Positions 31,576 through 39,734 are shown, counted from the first letter of the stretch. The stretch is DNA of 64,000 nt from Lachnospiraceae bacterium YSB2008 (GCA_000687655.1 JHWR01000001.1:62001-126000); one strand, 5' to 3'. Notes: generated by a model from the letters alone, not told the origin. Program-made: numbers and translations.

Positions 31576-31800
31576 TTATTTGTGAGCTTCTACGTAATCA
31601 ACAAGATCCTGAACTGTCTTGATGTTTGGAAGATCCTCATCTGCTATTGCTACTCCAAGAGCGTCTTCGATAGCCATACCGAGCTCAACAGCATCAAGTG
31701 AATCTGCACCAAGGTCATCTGTAAGAGATGCCTCAAGAGTAACTATAGACTCATCACAGCTAAGTGTCTCAACGATAACTTCCTTAATCTCTTCAAACAT
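31576..31800 (-). CDS. acpP: acyl carrier protein
   Basis: 74 residues. The phosphopantetheine serine is in [16 protein letters not shown] (DSL motif, about residue 35) and helix III follows. It carries acyl intermediates of fatty-acid synthesis. It is the first gene of the operon, with AGGAGA upstream of the ATG and the main promoter about 65 bases upstream. Confidence 0.96.
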   Translation of the reverse strand: MFEEIKEVIVETLSCDESIVTLEASLTDDLGADSLDAVELGMAIEDALGVAIADEDLPNIKTVQDLVDYVEAHK

Positions 31801-31830
31801 TTTTCTTTTCTCCTTTTAGGTTTTTTATAG

Positions 31831-31860
31831 TTGTTAAAATTATTTCAATTTTTTTAACAA
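31831..31860 (-). promoter_or_regulatory. operator-like palindrome at the fab operon start site
   Basis: TTGTTAAAA (31831-31839) and TTTTAACAA (31852-31860) form a 9-bp inverted repeat with 12 bases between; the spacer itself holds AAATT/AATTT symmetry. It begins where transcription from the upstream promoter should start (about 31859), the usual position for a repressor site. The MarR-type protein coded at the operon end is the natural candidate to bind it; this is inference. Confidence 0.55.
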
Positions 31861-31865
31861 TCCCT

Positions 31866-31893
31866 ATTATAGTAAATGAGTCTCAAAAGTCAA
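31866..31893 (-). promoter_or_regulatory. sigma-A promoter of the fatty-acid operon
   Basis: TTGACT (31888-31893) and a consensus TATAAT (31866-31871) are 16 bases apart on the minus strand, upstream of acpP. Confidence 0.8.
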
Positions 31894-31947
31894 TACATAT
31901 TTTATTAAAAAAAACAAACATTAAAAATACGTTAAAAAACAAAGGAA

Positions 31948-31971
31948 AACCCAGGATTTTCATCCTGGGTT
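31948..31971 (-). terminator. terminator of the acidic one-pass protein gene
   Basis: AACCCAGGAT (31948-31957) and ATCCTGGGTT (31962-31971) form a perfect 10-bp stem with a 4-base loop, 7 bases after the stop at 31978. T-rich sequence follows on the minus strand (TTTTCCTTTGTTTTTT). Confidence 0.85.
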
Positions 31972-31977
31972 AATTGT

Positions 31978-33375
31978 TTAATAATGATCGTAGATAATTA
32001 TATCTACATCTTTCTTTCCGTATTCATAAAGCTTGCTCTTTATGAATTCCTTAACATCCTCTGATGCATTGATTACAATGATTTCAAGGAAGCTGTCAAC
32101 GTATTCACACCATTTCTTATAGATGAGCTTTTTGTCTGCATCTGAAGGTTCCTTGGTAGCTTCACTCTTATCAAATCCAAGTGATCCGTCTGAGTTAAGG
32201 ATTTCCTTGAAGCTGAGCGGTTTAAACTGAATACCATAAGCAATGAACTGAAGCTCTTCGGTCTTTACAAAAGCACAGTCATACATCTCTGTGATAAGTG
32301 GAACAACCGCTCTTTCAGGATTATCGAAGTAATGGCAATGGAAGTACATATCTTCCTTACGCTTACAATCTGCAATATCCTGACTGTTATACCAGAAGTA
32401 TTTAGCTCCTTCGATCTCAAAGTCGGTAGGTCCGAACTTCTCATCGAATACTTCATCCTTCTTCTTTGTCTTCTTCTTTTTCTTCTTAGGAACAGGATTC
32501 TGGGAAAGATATTCCTCGAGCTCCTCCTCATTTTCTATACCTGCATCTTCATTCTTGGTCTTAACCATACCTGCAGTATTTACAGTATTGAAAGCTACAG
32601 CATTAACCGGGTTAACAGGTGAAGAATATGGATTCTCAAATTCTGTCTTAATATCAAATGCACTGTCAACAGCTTCAGTCTTTGCAGGTGTCTCAGATTC
32701 CTTGATATCAAATGCACTGTCAAGAGCCTTCTCTTCAGCTGCCGGTTCATGTTTCTTTGCTTCTTTATGAAGTTCCTTCTTAACCTTATCAGAATCTATC
32801 TTGATAGTAGGCTCTGCAGTTACAACAGGCTGTTCAGGAACAAATGCAGAATCAGGTGCTGATTTCACGTCTGAAGTAAGCTCTTCAGTTATAGGATCCT
32901 GAGAATCAAATGCTGGCTTTTCTTCCTCTTCAACAGGAACGGAAGGAGTATAATCATCGTCATCATCCTCTTCTTCCTCATCTTCCTCTTCCTCAGGCTC
33001 TTCTTTATCTTCAGCTACCTTTGAAAGACGGGATGATAAAGCTGTCTCAGGCTTTCTCTCTTCTGCTTCGTCCTCTTCGTCTTCGTCATCCTCTTCATAT
33101 TCTTCCTCATCTTCATCATAATGAGCCGGACGACGCTTCTTTTCAGGTTTTTTGCTTTTACGTTCTCTTCGCTCTTCGCGTTCTTCATAATCGTCGTAAT
33201 CATCGTCGTCATCATCCGAACCCGCAAGTACCTTGATAGTAGCAACTATAAGCACTATAAGAAGTATAACAAGTACTGCAGCAATGACGATACTGATTTT
33301 CGTGGCACCTGATAAGCCCATAAAGGTGTCTATTAGCCCCGAAGCAAAGAGAATTGTCAAATTCATTAAATCCAT
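31978..33375 (-). CDS. one-pass membrane protein with long acidic low-complexity region
   Basis: 465 residues. One membrane segment (about 26-50) is followed by a region dominated by Asp, Glu and Lys (about 53-160), repeated DSAF-containing motifs (SAPDSAFVPEQ, KALDSAFDIKE, EAVDSAFDIKT), a Lys cluster, and a C-terminal compact part of about 150 residues starting near FGPTDFEIEGAKYFWYN that has normal composition and ends with YEYGKKDVDIIIYDHY. The compact part is probably the working domain, facing the cytoplasm. No family is recognised. It has its own promoter and terminator. Confidence 0.65.
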   Translation of the reverse strand: MDLMNLTILFASGLIDTFMGLSGATKISIVIAAVLVILLIVLIVATIKVLAGSDDDDDDYDDYEEREERRERKSKKPEKKRRPAHYDEDEEEYEEDDEDEEDEAEERKPETALSSRLSKVAEDKEEPEEEEDEEEEDDDDDYTPSVPVEEEEKPAFDSQDPITEELTSDVKSAPDSAFVPEQPVVTAEPTIKIDSDKVKKELHKEAKKHEPAAEEKALDSAFDIKESETPAKTEAVDSAFDIKTEFENPYSSPVNPVNAVAFNTVNTAGMVKTKNEDAGIENEEELEEYLSQNPVPKKKKKKTKKKDEVFDEKFGPTDFEIEGAKYFWYNSQDIADCKRKEDMYFHCHYFDNPERAVVPLITEMYDCAFVKTEELQFIAYGIQFKPLSFKEILNSDGSLGFDKSEATKEPSDADKKLIYKKWCEYVDSFLEIIVINASEDVKEFIKSKLYEYGKKDVDIIIYDHY

Positions 33376-33425
33376 TTTAATACAATCTGCACCCTTTCTT
33401 AAAATTTCCGTAACAAATCTTTAAC

Positions 33426-33454
33426 AGTATACAACATTTTCTTTATGCGGTCAA
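33426..33454 (-). promoter_or_regulatory. sigma-A promoter for the acidic protein gene
   Basis: TTGACC (33449-33454) and TATACT (33426-33431) are 17 bases apart on the minus strand, about 50 bases upstream of the ATG at 33375. Confidence 0.7.
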
Positions 33455-33561
33455 CTTCCTTTACTTATAAGATTCTTTATGATAAACTGTAACGCGCTGA
33501 ACGTTATTTTTCTTAAATAATCAAGCGTTTCAGCAATACTTATCATACAGGAGAAATAAAA

Positions 33562-35022
33562 ATGGCAAAGATCAGAACAAGATTTGCTCCAAGTCCTACC
33601 GGACGTATGCATGTCGGAAACCTTCGTACAGCGCTTTATGCATATCTTATTACAAAGCATGAAGGCGGTGACTTCATACTTCGTATAGAAGATACAGACC
33701 AGGAGCGTGAAGTAGAGGGTGCTGTAGATATCATATACAATACACTTAAGAAAACAGGTCTTCTTTGGGACGAAGGTCCTGACAAAGACGGCGGAGTCGG
33801 TCCTTATATCCAGTCAGAGCGTATGGCAAAGGGCATTTATCTCGAATATGCCAAGAAGCTCATCGAGAAGGGTGAAGCATATTACTGCTTCTGTACTCCT
33901 GAAAGACTTGAATCTCTTAAGGCAGCCGTTCCGGAGTCAAAAGATGAGAAAGTTGTTTTCCATTATGACAAGCACTGCCTCCATCTCTCAAAAGAGGAAA
34001 TAGAGAAGAATCTTGCTGAAGGAAAGCCATATGTCATAAGACAGAACAATCCTACTGAAGGAACAACAACTTTTGAGGATGAGCTTTACGGTGACATAAC
34101 AGTTCCGAATGAAGAACTGGATGATATGATACTTATCAAATCAGATGGTTTCCCAACATATAATTTTGCAAATGTAGTTGATGATCACCTTATGGGCATA
34201 ACTCACGTAGTAAGAGGAAATGAATATCTCTCCTCTGCTCCTAAGTACAATCGTCTTTACACTGCATTCGGCTGGGATATACCTACATATATTCACTGCC
34301 CTCTTATAACTGATGAAACACATACAAAACTCAGCAAACGTTCAGGACACTCTTCATTCGAAGATCTTCTTGAACAGGGATTCCTTACAGAAGCAATCGT
34401 AAACTTCGTTGCACTTCTTGGCTGGGCTCCTGCCGACAACAGAGAAATCTTCTCTCTTCCTGAGCTTGTAGAGGCTTTTGACTATCACAATATGTCCAAA
34501 TCTCCTGCTGTTCTCGATATGGGTAAGCTGAAATGGATGAACGGCGAATATATCAAAGCACTGGATGATGATACTTTCTACGATATGGCTCTCCCATATA
34601 TAGACGAGGTTATAACGAAAGATCTTGATAAGAAAAAGATATCATCAATGATAAAGACACGTATAGAAACTCTTCTTGATATCAAGGATCAGATTGATTT
34701 CTTTGAAGCAGTTCCTGAGTATGATATCGAAATGTATACTCACAAGAAAATGAAGACAAATGCTGAGAATTCTCTCACACTTCTTCAGGAAGTATTTCCT
34801 GTACTCGAGGGAACAGACGCGTTTGACAACGATTCACTCTTTGAGCTTCTCAAAGCGTTTGGTGCTGAGAAGGAGTACAAGACAGGATTCATCATGTGGC
34901 CTATAAGAACAGCCCTTTCAGGCAAACAGGCTACTCCGGGTGGCGCGACAGAGCTTATGTCAATACTCGGTAAGGAAGAATCCATAAAGAGGATCAAGGC
35001 AGCCATCGAGAAACTCAGCTGA
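33562..35022 (+). CDS. gltX: glutamyl-tRNA synthetase
   Basis: 486 residues, class I synthetase. [18 protein letters not shown] holds the HIGH-type motif (about residues 8-25) and KLSKRSGH is the KMSKS motif (about 255). The anticodon-binding C-terminal half is complete. It charges tRNA-Glu and, in organisms with GatCAB, often tRNA-Gln as well. AGGAGAAATAAAA precedes the ATG. It is one of only five + strand genes in the window and has its own terminator shared with the gene facing it. Confidence 0.96.
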   Translation: MAKIRTRFAPSPTGRMHVGNLRTALYAYLITKHEGGDFILRIEDTDQEREVEGAVDIIYNTLKKTGLLWDEGPDKDGGVGPYIQSERMAKGIYLEYAKKLIEKGEAYYCFCTPERLESLKAAVPESKDEKVVFHYDKHCLHLSKEEIEKNLAEGKPYVIRQNNPTEGTTTFEDELYGDITVPNEELDDMILIKSDGFPTYNFANVVDDHLMGITHVVRGNEYLSSAPKYNRLYTAFGWDIPTYIHCPLITDETHTKLSKRSGHSSFEDLLEQGFLTEAIVNFVALLGWAPADNREIFSLPELVEAFDYHNMSKSPAVLDMGKLKWMNGEYIKALDDDTFYDMALPYIDEVITKDLDKKKISSMIKTRIETLLDIKDQIDFFEAVPEYDIEMYTHKKMKTNAENSLTLLQEVFPVLEGTDAFDNDSLFELLKAFGAEKEYKTGFIMWPIRTALSGKQATPGGATELMSILGKEESIKRIKAAIEKLS

Positions 35023-35047
35023 TCGATACATTTTCAGAAAAGAAAAA

Positions 35048-35073
35048 GCCAAGGCATTTTATGATGCTTTGGC
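35048..35073. terminator. bidirectional terminator between gltX and the BrkB-like gene
   Basis: GCCAAGGCAT (35048-35057) pairs with ATGCTTTGGC (35064-35073) with one G-T pair. T6 follows on the + strand and T5 on the minus strand. The stop codon of the minus-strand gene lies inside the hairpin. Confidence 0.85.
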
Positions 35074-36210
35074 TTTTTTCATTTTCTTCTTTTGTTTTAC
35101 TATTCTGTCTCGGTAATAATACTCATATATGAATTCATTTATCATAGCTCCGATGAATATGACAAAACATACGTAATACAGCCATATCATGATAAGAACC
35201 ACAGTTGTAAGTGAACCATAAACGCTTGAGCTTCCGATATAATGATCAACTATTTGTGAGAACAGCTTTGCTATACCTACCCATGCTATAGCAGCGAACA
35301 TAGCTCCTGTTATCTGCCTTACAGGACTGAGCTTTCTGTTCGGAACGAACGTGTACAAAAGGTCCATAAGCACGAAGACTACAAAGAACGACGCCAGACT
35401 TCGGAAGGAATATACAAATACCGTAAGGTTCTGACTGTCAGGATACTTTGCTATCAGCCACTGGGCTATCTGACGTCCGAAAATGTTAAGAAGAACAAGT
35501 ACAATGATTATGGCTATGAATATCGCCGTATATATCATACTTATGGATCTAGAGATAACGTAATTCCTCGTATCCCTCGATCTGTAAACCTCGTTCAATC
35601 CATTTCTTATGGCCATGAAACCTTTCGCTGCTGACCAGAGTGCTATGATAAAGGATATAACAGCAACTGAACTGCTGGCGTTGTTATATATATCATTTAC
35701 TATCTGATATATGAGCGGTTCGAAATCCGCAGGGATAACATGATAAATGAATCGAAGCAGCTCATCCTTTGTGAAAGGAAATATATCCGTAAATGTAAGG
35801 ATAAGGCTTATGATAGGAAAAAATGAAAGGAACAGGAAGAATGCTGACTGTGCAGCGAATGCCGGCACGTGCTCGTCAAGCGTGCTGTCAAGATAATCCA
35901 GAACCTTCGCTATAAATCTGAGGTTTCCCTTTCTGTTATATCTCTTAATTCTTGTGCCCTGTATATATTCATAGAGATCTGTTTCATCATCTACATCGGC
36001 TACATTGTAATCGTCGTAGTCTTCCGTATGATGGCCTGTCAGTTCTTCTGTCGGCGAAATGACATACTCCTCATCCGCAGTCAGATCCAGGTTTTCCGGC
36101 ACATCAAAAGAATCCTGAGAAACAAGGTTCTCAGTAGTATGCTCCTGATAATAATCCTCCTCGAAGGTATCATCTTCCATATAATCGCTTGTAAGTTCTT
36201 CTTTTGACAT
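35059..36210 (-). CDS. YihY/BrkB-family membrane protein
   Basis: About 383 residues. A cytoplasmic acidic head of about 115 residues rich in Glu, Asp and Tyr is followed by the six-helix YihY core, with the family features FAAQSAFFLFLSFFPII and SVYGSLTTVVLIMIWLYYVC. Early members were called RNase BN in error; the protein is thought to be a transporter or envelope protein. I use ATG 36210 (MSKEELTSD); longer versions would run back through the upstream RNA element. The ribosome site there is weak (AGGTC). The acidic head is not part of the core family. Confidence 0.8.
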   Translation of the reverse strand: MSKEELTSDYMEDDTFEEDYYQEHTTENLVSQDSFDVPENLDLTADEEYVISPTEELTGHHTEDYDDYNVADVDDETDLYEYIQGTRIKRYNRKGNLRFIAKVLDYLDSTLDEHVPAFAAQSAFFLFLSFFPIISLILTFTDIFPFTKDELLRFIYHVIPADFEPLIYQIVNDIYNNASSSVAVISFIIALWSAAKGFMAIRNGLNEVYRSRDTRNYVISRSISMIYTAIFIAIIIVLVLLNIFGRQIAQWLIAKYPDSQNLTVFVYSFRSLASFFVVFVLMDLLYTFVPNRKLSPVRQITGAMFAAIAWVGIAKLFSQIVDHYIGSSSVYGSLTTVVLIMIWLYYVCFVIFIGAMINEFIYEYYYRDRIVKQKKKMKKAKAS

Positions 36211-36214
36211 GCGT

Positions 36215-36437
36215 TGACCTACAAAAAGGGAAGCAGCGAACCGCTGCTCCCCAAAATTCGCGAATCTTTTATATCCAAAGTGCCGGTTCCTACCTTTTTG
36301 ACTCCTAGCCGCAGCCAGGTGGGTGTTCTCAACTGGTATTCTGAAGTCCACTCAGAGGAGGCATGTCATCCAACCACGTATGTAAAACTCCCTTTAAAAA
36401 AATGTAGGCTCAATAACAGCAGGAAGTATCGCACACC
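36215..36437 (-). ncRNA. structured small RNA, 6S-like (candidate)
   Basis: A stretch of about 220 bases without a credible gene folds on the minus strand. The ends close as a long stem (36403-36409 with 36217-36223, and 36390-36395 with 36225-36230), and a hairpin with a UGCG tetraloop (36304-36309 with 36314-36319) sits in the middle. G-U pairs that keep these stems intact on the minus strand would become A-C mismatches on the plus strand, which sets the orientation. The length, the closed-rod layout and a candidate -10 upstream fit 6S RNA, the regulator that binds sigma-A polymerase; the sequence itself is not proof. Alternative: a leader RNA controlling the BrkB-like gene. Confidence 0.5.
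36223..36252 (-). terminator. terminator at the 3' end of the structured RNA
   Basis: On the minus strand an 11-bp stem (36242-36252 with 36228-36238, one G-T pair, GTT loop) is followed by five T. It ends 13 bases before the BrkB-like start. Its 3' arm also belongs to the closing stem of the RNA, so the two folds compete. Confidence 0.75.
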
Positions 36438-36443
36438 CCAGAT

Positions 36444-36467
36444 ACTATACTTTTACGATTCGTAAAA
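36444..36467 (-). promoter_or_regulatory. -10 element with adjoining palindrome
   Basis: TATAGT (36444-36449) on the minus strand would start transcription near 36437. Directly upstream is a near-perfect palindrome, TTTTACGATTCGTAAAA (36451-36467, 8-bp arms around one base), in the place of the spacer. No clear -35 box is seen, so an activator or repressor at the palindrome is possible. Confidence 0.4.
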
Positions 36468-36551
36468 ATGCTGGATATAAACGAGGAAAATATCTGTTTC
36501 CCTCTATACCTGGATTATACTCCTGAAAGCTTATAATTTCAAGGTTTTTTT

Positions 36552-38207
36552 CTATTCCAGCCCCTTCTCCTTCTTATACTCTCCAACGTTTGTTTCAAGC
36601 ACTATCTTTCTGAGTGGAAGTATTCTTCCCGGTGATACTGACAGTTCATCATAACCCATAGCAAGGAACTCCTTCGTGAGTGTCAGATCGGAACCGAGCT
36701 CACCGCAGATTCCTGCCCATGCACCGCCCTTATGAGCGCCGTCGACTACCATCTTAAGCATCTTCATAAGTCCCGGATGATGTGAGTCATAAAATTCATC
36801 AAGACTCTGGTTCTGACGGTCTATAGCCAGGGTATACTGAGTCAGGTCATTGGTTCCTACTGAGAAGAAATCAACCTCTTTCGCAAGTTCTTCAGCCATC
36901 ATTACAGCTGCCGGAGTCTCAATCATGATACCAAGCTCTATATTTTTGTCATAATCAACACCGATCTCATCCAGTTCCTTCTTTACCTCAGCAACTATCT
37001 CTTTTATCTTCTTTACTTCATCAACTGAGATTATCATAGGGAACATGATGGATATCTTTCCATATGCCGATGCACGGAGGATAGCTCTGAGCTGGGTTTT
37101 GAATACGTCCGGTCTTGTAAGACATATTCTTATTGCACGGAGTCCCAGTGCAGGATTCTCCTCATGAGGAAGATTAAAATAATCAGCCTGCTTGTCAGCG
37201 CCTATATCAAGAGTACGTATTATAACCTTCTTACCTGCCATGGTCTGTGCAACCTGCTTATATATTGCAAACTGCTCATCTTCTGTCGGATAATCATCAG
37301 AACCAAGGTATATGAATTCTGAACGGAACAGTCCTATTCCACCGGCATCATTTTCAAGAACAAGTGCAAGATCCTTAGTATTTCCTATATTGGCATAAAG
37401 ATTGATCTTCTGACCGTCGAGCGTTACATTTTCCTTACCCTTAAGTTGCTGGAGCAGCGCCTTCTTCTCCTGTTCTTTCAGAAGGAGTTTCTTCTTCTCT
37501 GCAAGTATATCAGGATCAGGATCAACATAAACCTTACCCTCGAAACCATCTACAACAGCTTCTTTTCCATTCATTTCGTCTGTAAGAGGAACCGGACATC
37601 CAATAATTGCAGGTATATTCATAGTCTTCGCAAGTATGGAAGTATGGGAATTTGCAGAACCATGCACTGTTACGAATGAAAGTATCTTATCCTTATCCAT
37701 CTGAACAGTCTCTGATGGTGCAAGATCATCTGCGACTACTATAACCGGCTCATCACTCTCGATTCCGCCTGAGCCGCCTCCGAGAAGGCAGTTGATGATT
37801 CTCTCTGATATATCTTTGATATCAGCTGCACGTCCTCTGAAATACTCATCCTCCATTTCCAGGAACATTTTCTGGAAATTGTCACCTGTTTCTGCAACTG
37901 CGAACTCTGCATTTACACACTGTGAACGGATTATATTCTCTACGGATTCGATATAATCCTCATCCTCAACCATAAGCTGATGTGCTTCAAATATCTCTGC
38001 ACCGGCTTCTCCGACTTCCTTGACAGCCTTGTCATGAAGTGCCTGCAGCTGCTCTATCGTCTTTTCTCTTGCATCCGCATATCTTGCTACCTCAGCCTCA
38101 ACATCTGCTACCTTCTCACGCTTAACAGTCTGTTCATTCTTCTTATAGACCGAAAGCTTGCCAATTGCGATTCCACTGAATACCGACTTACCTTCATAAA
38201 TGATCAT
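36552..38207 (-). CDS. ptsI: PTS enzyme I (phosphoenolpyruvate-protein phosphotransferase)
   Basis: 551 residues. The phospho-histidine lies in HGSANSHTSIL (about residue 190), and the PEP-binding barrel shows GLFRSEF, RTLDIGADK, MIETPAA, VGTNDLTQYTLA and GICGELG. It passes phosphate from PEP to HPr. It is the last gene of fruK-(fruA remnant)-ptsH-ptsI, 21 bases after ptsH. Confidence 0.95.
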   Translation of the reverse strand: MIIYEGKSVFSGIAIGKLSVYKKNEQTVKREKVADVEAEVARYADAREKTIEQLQALHDKAVKEVGEAGAEIFEAHQLMVEDEDYIESVENIIRSQCVNAEFAVAETGDNFQKMFLEMEDEYFRGRAADIKDISERIINCLLGGGSGGIESDEPVIVVADDLAPSETVQMDKDKILSFVTVHGSANSHTSILAKTMNIPAIIGCPVPLTDEMNGKEAVVDGFEGKVYVDPDPDILAEKKKLLLKEQEKKALLQQLKGKENVTLDGQKINLYANIGNTKDLALVLENDAGGIGLFRSEFIYLGSDDYPTEDEQFAIYKQVAQTMAGKKVIIRTLDIGADKQADYFNLPHEENPALGLRAIRICLTRPDVFKTQLRAILRASAYGKISIMFPMIISVDEVKKIKEIVAEVKKELDEIGVDYDKNIELGIMIETPAAVMMAEELAKEVDFFSVGTNDLTQYTLAIDRQNQSLDEFYDSHHPGLMKMLKMVVDGAHKGGAWAGICGELGSDLTLTKEFLAMGYDELSVSPGRILPLRKIVLETNVGEYKKEKGLE

Positions 38208-38228
38208 TTTTTGTACCTCCCGCTTACT

Positions 38229-38486
38229 CTACAGATTCTCCTCAAGAAACTTCTTTACCGCCTGCATCTCCTCTTCTTCATCCGGACCTTCAAAAGTAAG
38301 AGACAGCCAGTCTCCCTGTTTGATCCGGAGTGACATAAGTGACATAGCCCCTTTAAAAGGAATCACCTTTTCATCATTTACTATATTTACAACTGACTTA
38401 TACCCCTTTGTCAGCTTAAACAGCGCAGTTACAGGTTTTGCATGAACTCCATGCACGTCCTTGATACAGTAATCAAGATTAACCAT
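38229..38486 (-). CDS. ptsH: HPr-like phosphocarrier protein without Ser46
   Basis: 85 residues. The active His15 is in HGVHAKP, where the usual Arg17 is Lys. The segment around position 46 reads FKGAMSLMSL: Gly stands where Firmicutes HPr has the Ser that HPr kinase phosphorylates. Phosphate transfer from enzyme I to EIIA should work; regulation by HPr-Ser-P (CcpA co-effector) should not through this protein. Another HPr or Crh gene may exist outside the window. The gene follows the fruA remnant by 14 bases. Confidence 0.9.
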   Translation of the reverse strand: MVNLDYCIKDVHGVHAKPVTALFKLTKGYKSVVNIVNDEKVIPFKGAMSLMSLRIKQGDWLSLTFEGPDEEEEMQAVKKFLEENL

Positions 38487-38500
38487 GGTCCTCCTCCTTT

Positions 38501-38689
38501 CTATGACTCAACAGGTTTTTTTAGAAGTCCCAGCATGATGCAGGTCACAACAGAACCTGCCAGCCAGGAAAGTATATATAGAAATGGATTGCCCACCGTA
38601 GCGAAAACGAAGATTCCGCCATGCGGTGCCATAAGTTCAACAGCCTTAAGAATACTGTCCCCCTCAATACATTTTCTAAACGCTTGCAA
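38501..38689 (-). pseudogene. fruA: fruA remnant: last ~60 residues of fructose-PTS EIIC
   Basis: The 62-residue frame (TTG start, stop at 38501) reads like the end of FruA: LMAPHGGIFVFATVGNP, one membrane helix, then LGLLKKPVES. EIIA, EIIB and most of EIIC, about 550 residues, are missing. The frame begins inside the fruK stop region (overlap 14 bases), and a stop lies two codons before the TTG. This is what an internal deletion joining the end of fruK to the end of fruA would leave. The piece cannot transport sugar by itself. Confidence 0.85.
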
Positions 38690-39593
38690 AAAGTGTCATA
38701 ATTTCATCTTTTGTAGCAAGATGTTCAGAATAAGCACTTGCAGAACCTGCTGCCACTCCCATTTTAAATGCATGCAGGAAGTCTCCCTTCTCAAGGAATC
38801 CTGCCATGAATCCTGCAACCATGGAGTCACCGGCTCCTACTGCGTTTATTAATTTCCCTTCAGGTGCCGGAATGATATATTCCTCACCCTTTTCATTTAC
38901 AAATATAGCGCCATCCTCTGCCATGGATACGATAACATTCTGTGCACCCGCAGCCACAAGCATATTTGCGCACCTTATGATGCTTCGCTTGCTTTCAGGG
39001 GTCTTTCCGTCAAGCTCTAGTTCAAATATCTCACCCAGCTCGAAATTGTTAGGCTTGATCAGGAAAGGCTTATATTCCAGAACATTCCTCAGAAGATCCT
39101 TGGTAGCATCAACGACAAGTCTGATTCCCTTTCCACTCAATCTGGAAGCAATATCACTATAAAGAGTTTCCGGCATACCCGCAGGTATACCGCCCGCTAA
39201 AACAAGGGTATCGCCTTCAACCAGTTTCTCAAGTCTGTCATAAAGAGAATTCAGTACTTCGTCGGTCACCTTCGGACCCATTCCATTTATCTCTGTTCCT
39301 TCATAAGAACGAAGCTTTACATTTATTCTTGAGCATCCATCAGGAACTCTTATTTCTTCAGCATTAATTCCATATTCCTTGATAAGTCTGGTAATTTCAT
39401 CTCCCACAAATCCTGCAGAAAAGTAAATAGCTGTATTCTCTACACCCAGATCCGTAAGGACTTTCGATACATTTATGCCTTTTCCGCCCGGAAGCATCAG
39501 CTCCGACGATGTCCTATTGGTCATCCCAAGCTTGAAATCATCAACATCAACTATATAATCCAACGACGGGTTGATTGTAACAGTATAAACCAC
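38676..39593 (-). CDS. fruK: 1-phosphofructokinase
   Basis: 305 residues, PfkB family. PGGKGINVSKVLTDLG (about 36-51) and the GAGDSMVAGFMAGFL anion-hole and catalytic Asp motif (about 249) are intact. It phosphorylates fructose 1-phosphate, the product of FruA. The end MTLFASV is short but the domain is complete. It is the first gene of its operon, with a promoter containing a cre-type palindrome; its partner transporter has been lost here. Confidence 0.92.
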   Translation of the reverse strand: MVYTVTINPSLDYIVDVDDFKLGMTNRTSSELMLPGGKGINVSKVLTDLGVENTAIYFSAGFVGDEITRLIKEYGINAEEIRVPDGCSRINVKLRSYEGTEINGMGPKVTDEVLNSLYDRLEKLVEGDTLVLAGGIPAGMPETLYSDIASRLSGKGIRLVVDATKDLLRNVLEYKPFLIKPNNFELGEIFELELDGKTPESKRSIIRCANMLVAAGAQNVIVSMAEDGAIFVNEKGEEYIIPAPEGKLINAVGAGDSMVAGFMAGFLEKGDFLHAFKMGVAAGSASAYSEHLATKDEIMTLFASV

Positions 39594-39634
39594 GTAGTTC
39601 CTCCATTCTTGTCCTATTACGCCCTTATAACGCC

Positions 39635-39663
39635 ATTATATAGTGAAATCGTTTTCACTGCAA
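39635..39663 (-). promoter_or_regulatory. sigma-A promoter for fruK
   Basis: TTGCAG (39658-39663) and TATAAT (39635-39640) are 17 bases apart on the minus strand, 42 bases upstream of fruK. Confidence 0.75.
39642..39659 (-). promoter_or_regulatory. cre-type / LacI-family operator inside the fruK promoter
   Basis: AGTGAAATCGTTTTCACT (7-bp arms AGTGAAA/TTTCACT around ACGA on the minus strand) fills the -35/-10 spacer. The core TGAAAACGATTTCA fits the cre consensus for CcpA and the pattern of LacI-family sites. A protein bound there would block polymerase. Confidence 0.65.
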
Positions 39664-39672
39664 GAACAAAGT

Positions 39673-39700
39673 ATGCCCCAAGTGTCAATACTCGGGGCAT
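39673..39700 (-). terminator. hairpin between the transglutaminase-like remnant and fruK
   Basis: ATGCCCC (39673-39679) pairs with GGGGCAT (39694-39700), with AGT/ACT continuing the stem. The T tract on the minus strand is short (ACTTTGTTC). It would end transcripts before the fruK promoter. Confidence 0.6.
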
Positions 39701-39734
39701 TTTCAGTATAAATATTATCAGTTACTTTTTTCTT

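Noticed and set aside
32910-33245. Open frames opposite the acidic low-complexity region
   Set aside because: They are caused by Glu/Asp codon runs read on the other strand (His/Leu/Pro-rich or Arg/Met-rich products).
36211-36351. Longer N-terminus of the BrkB-like protein starting at 36351
   Set aside because: The added residues are basic and unlike the family, run through a terminator and structured RNA, and have no ribosome site.
36215-36437. T-box leader (an AGGTAGGAACCGGC stretch recalls the T-box sequence)
   Set aside because: The match is partial, no specifier loop was identified, and the downstream gene is not an aminoacyl-tRNA synthetase or amino-acid gene.
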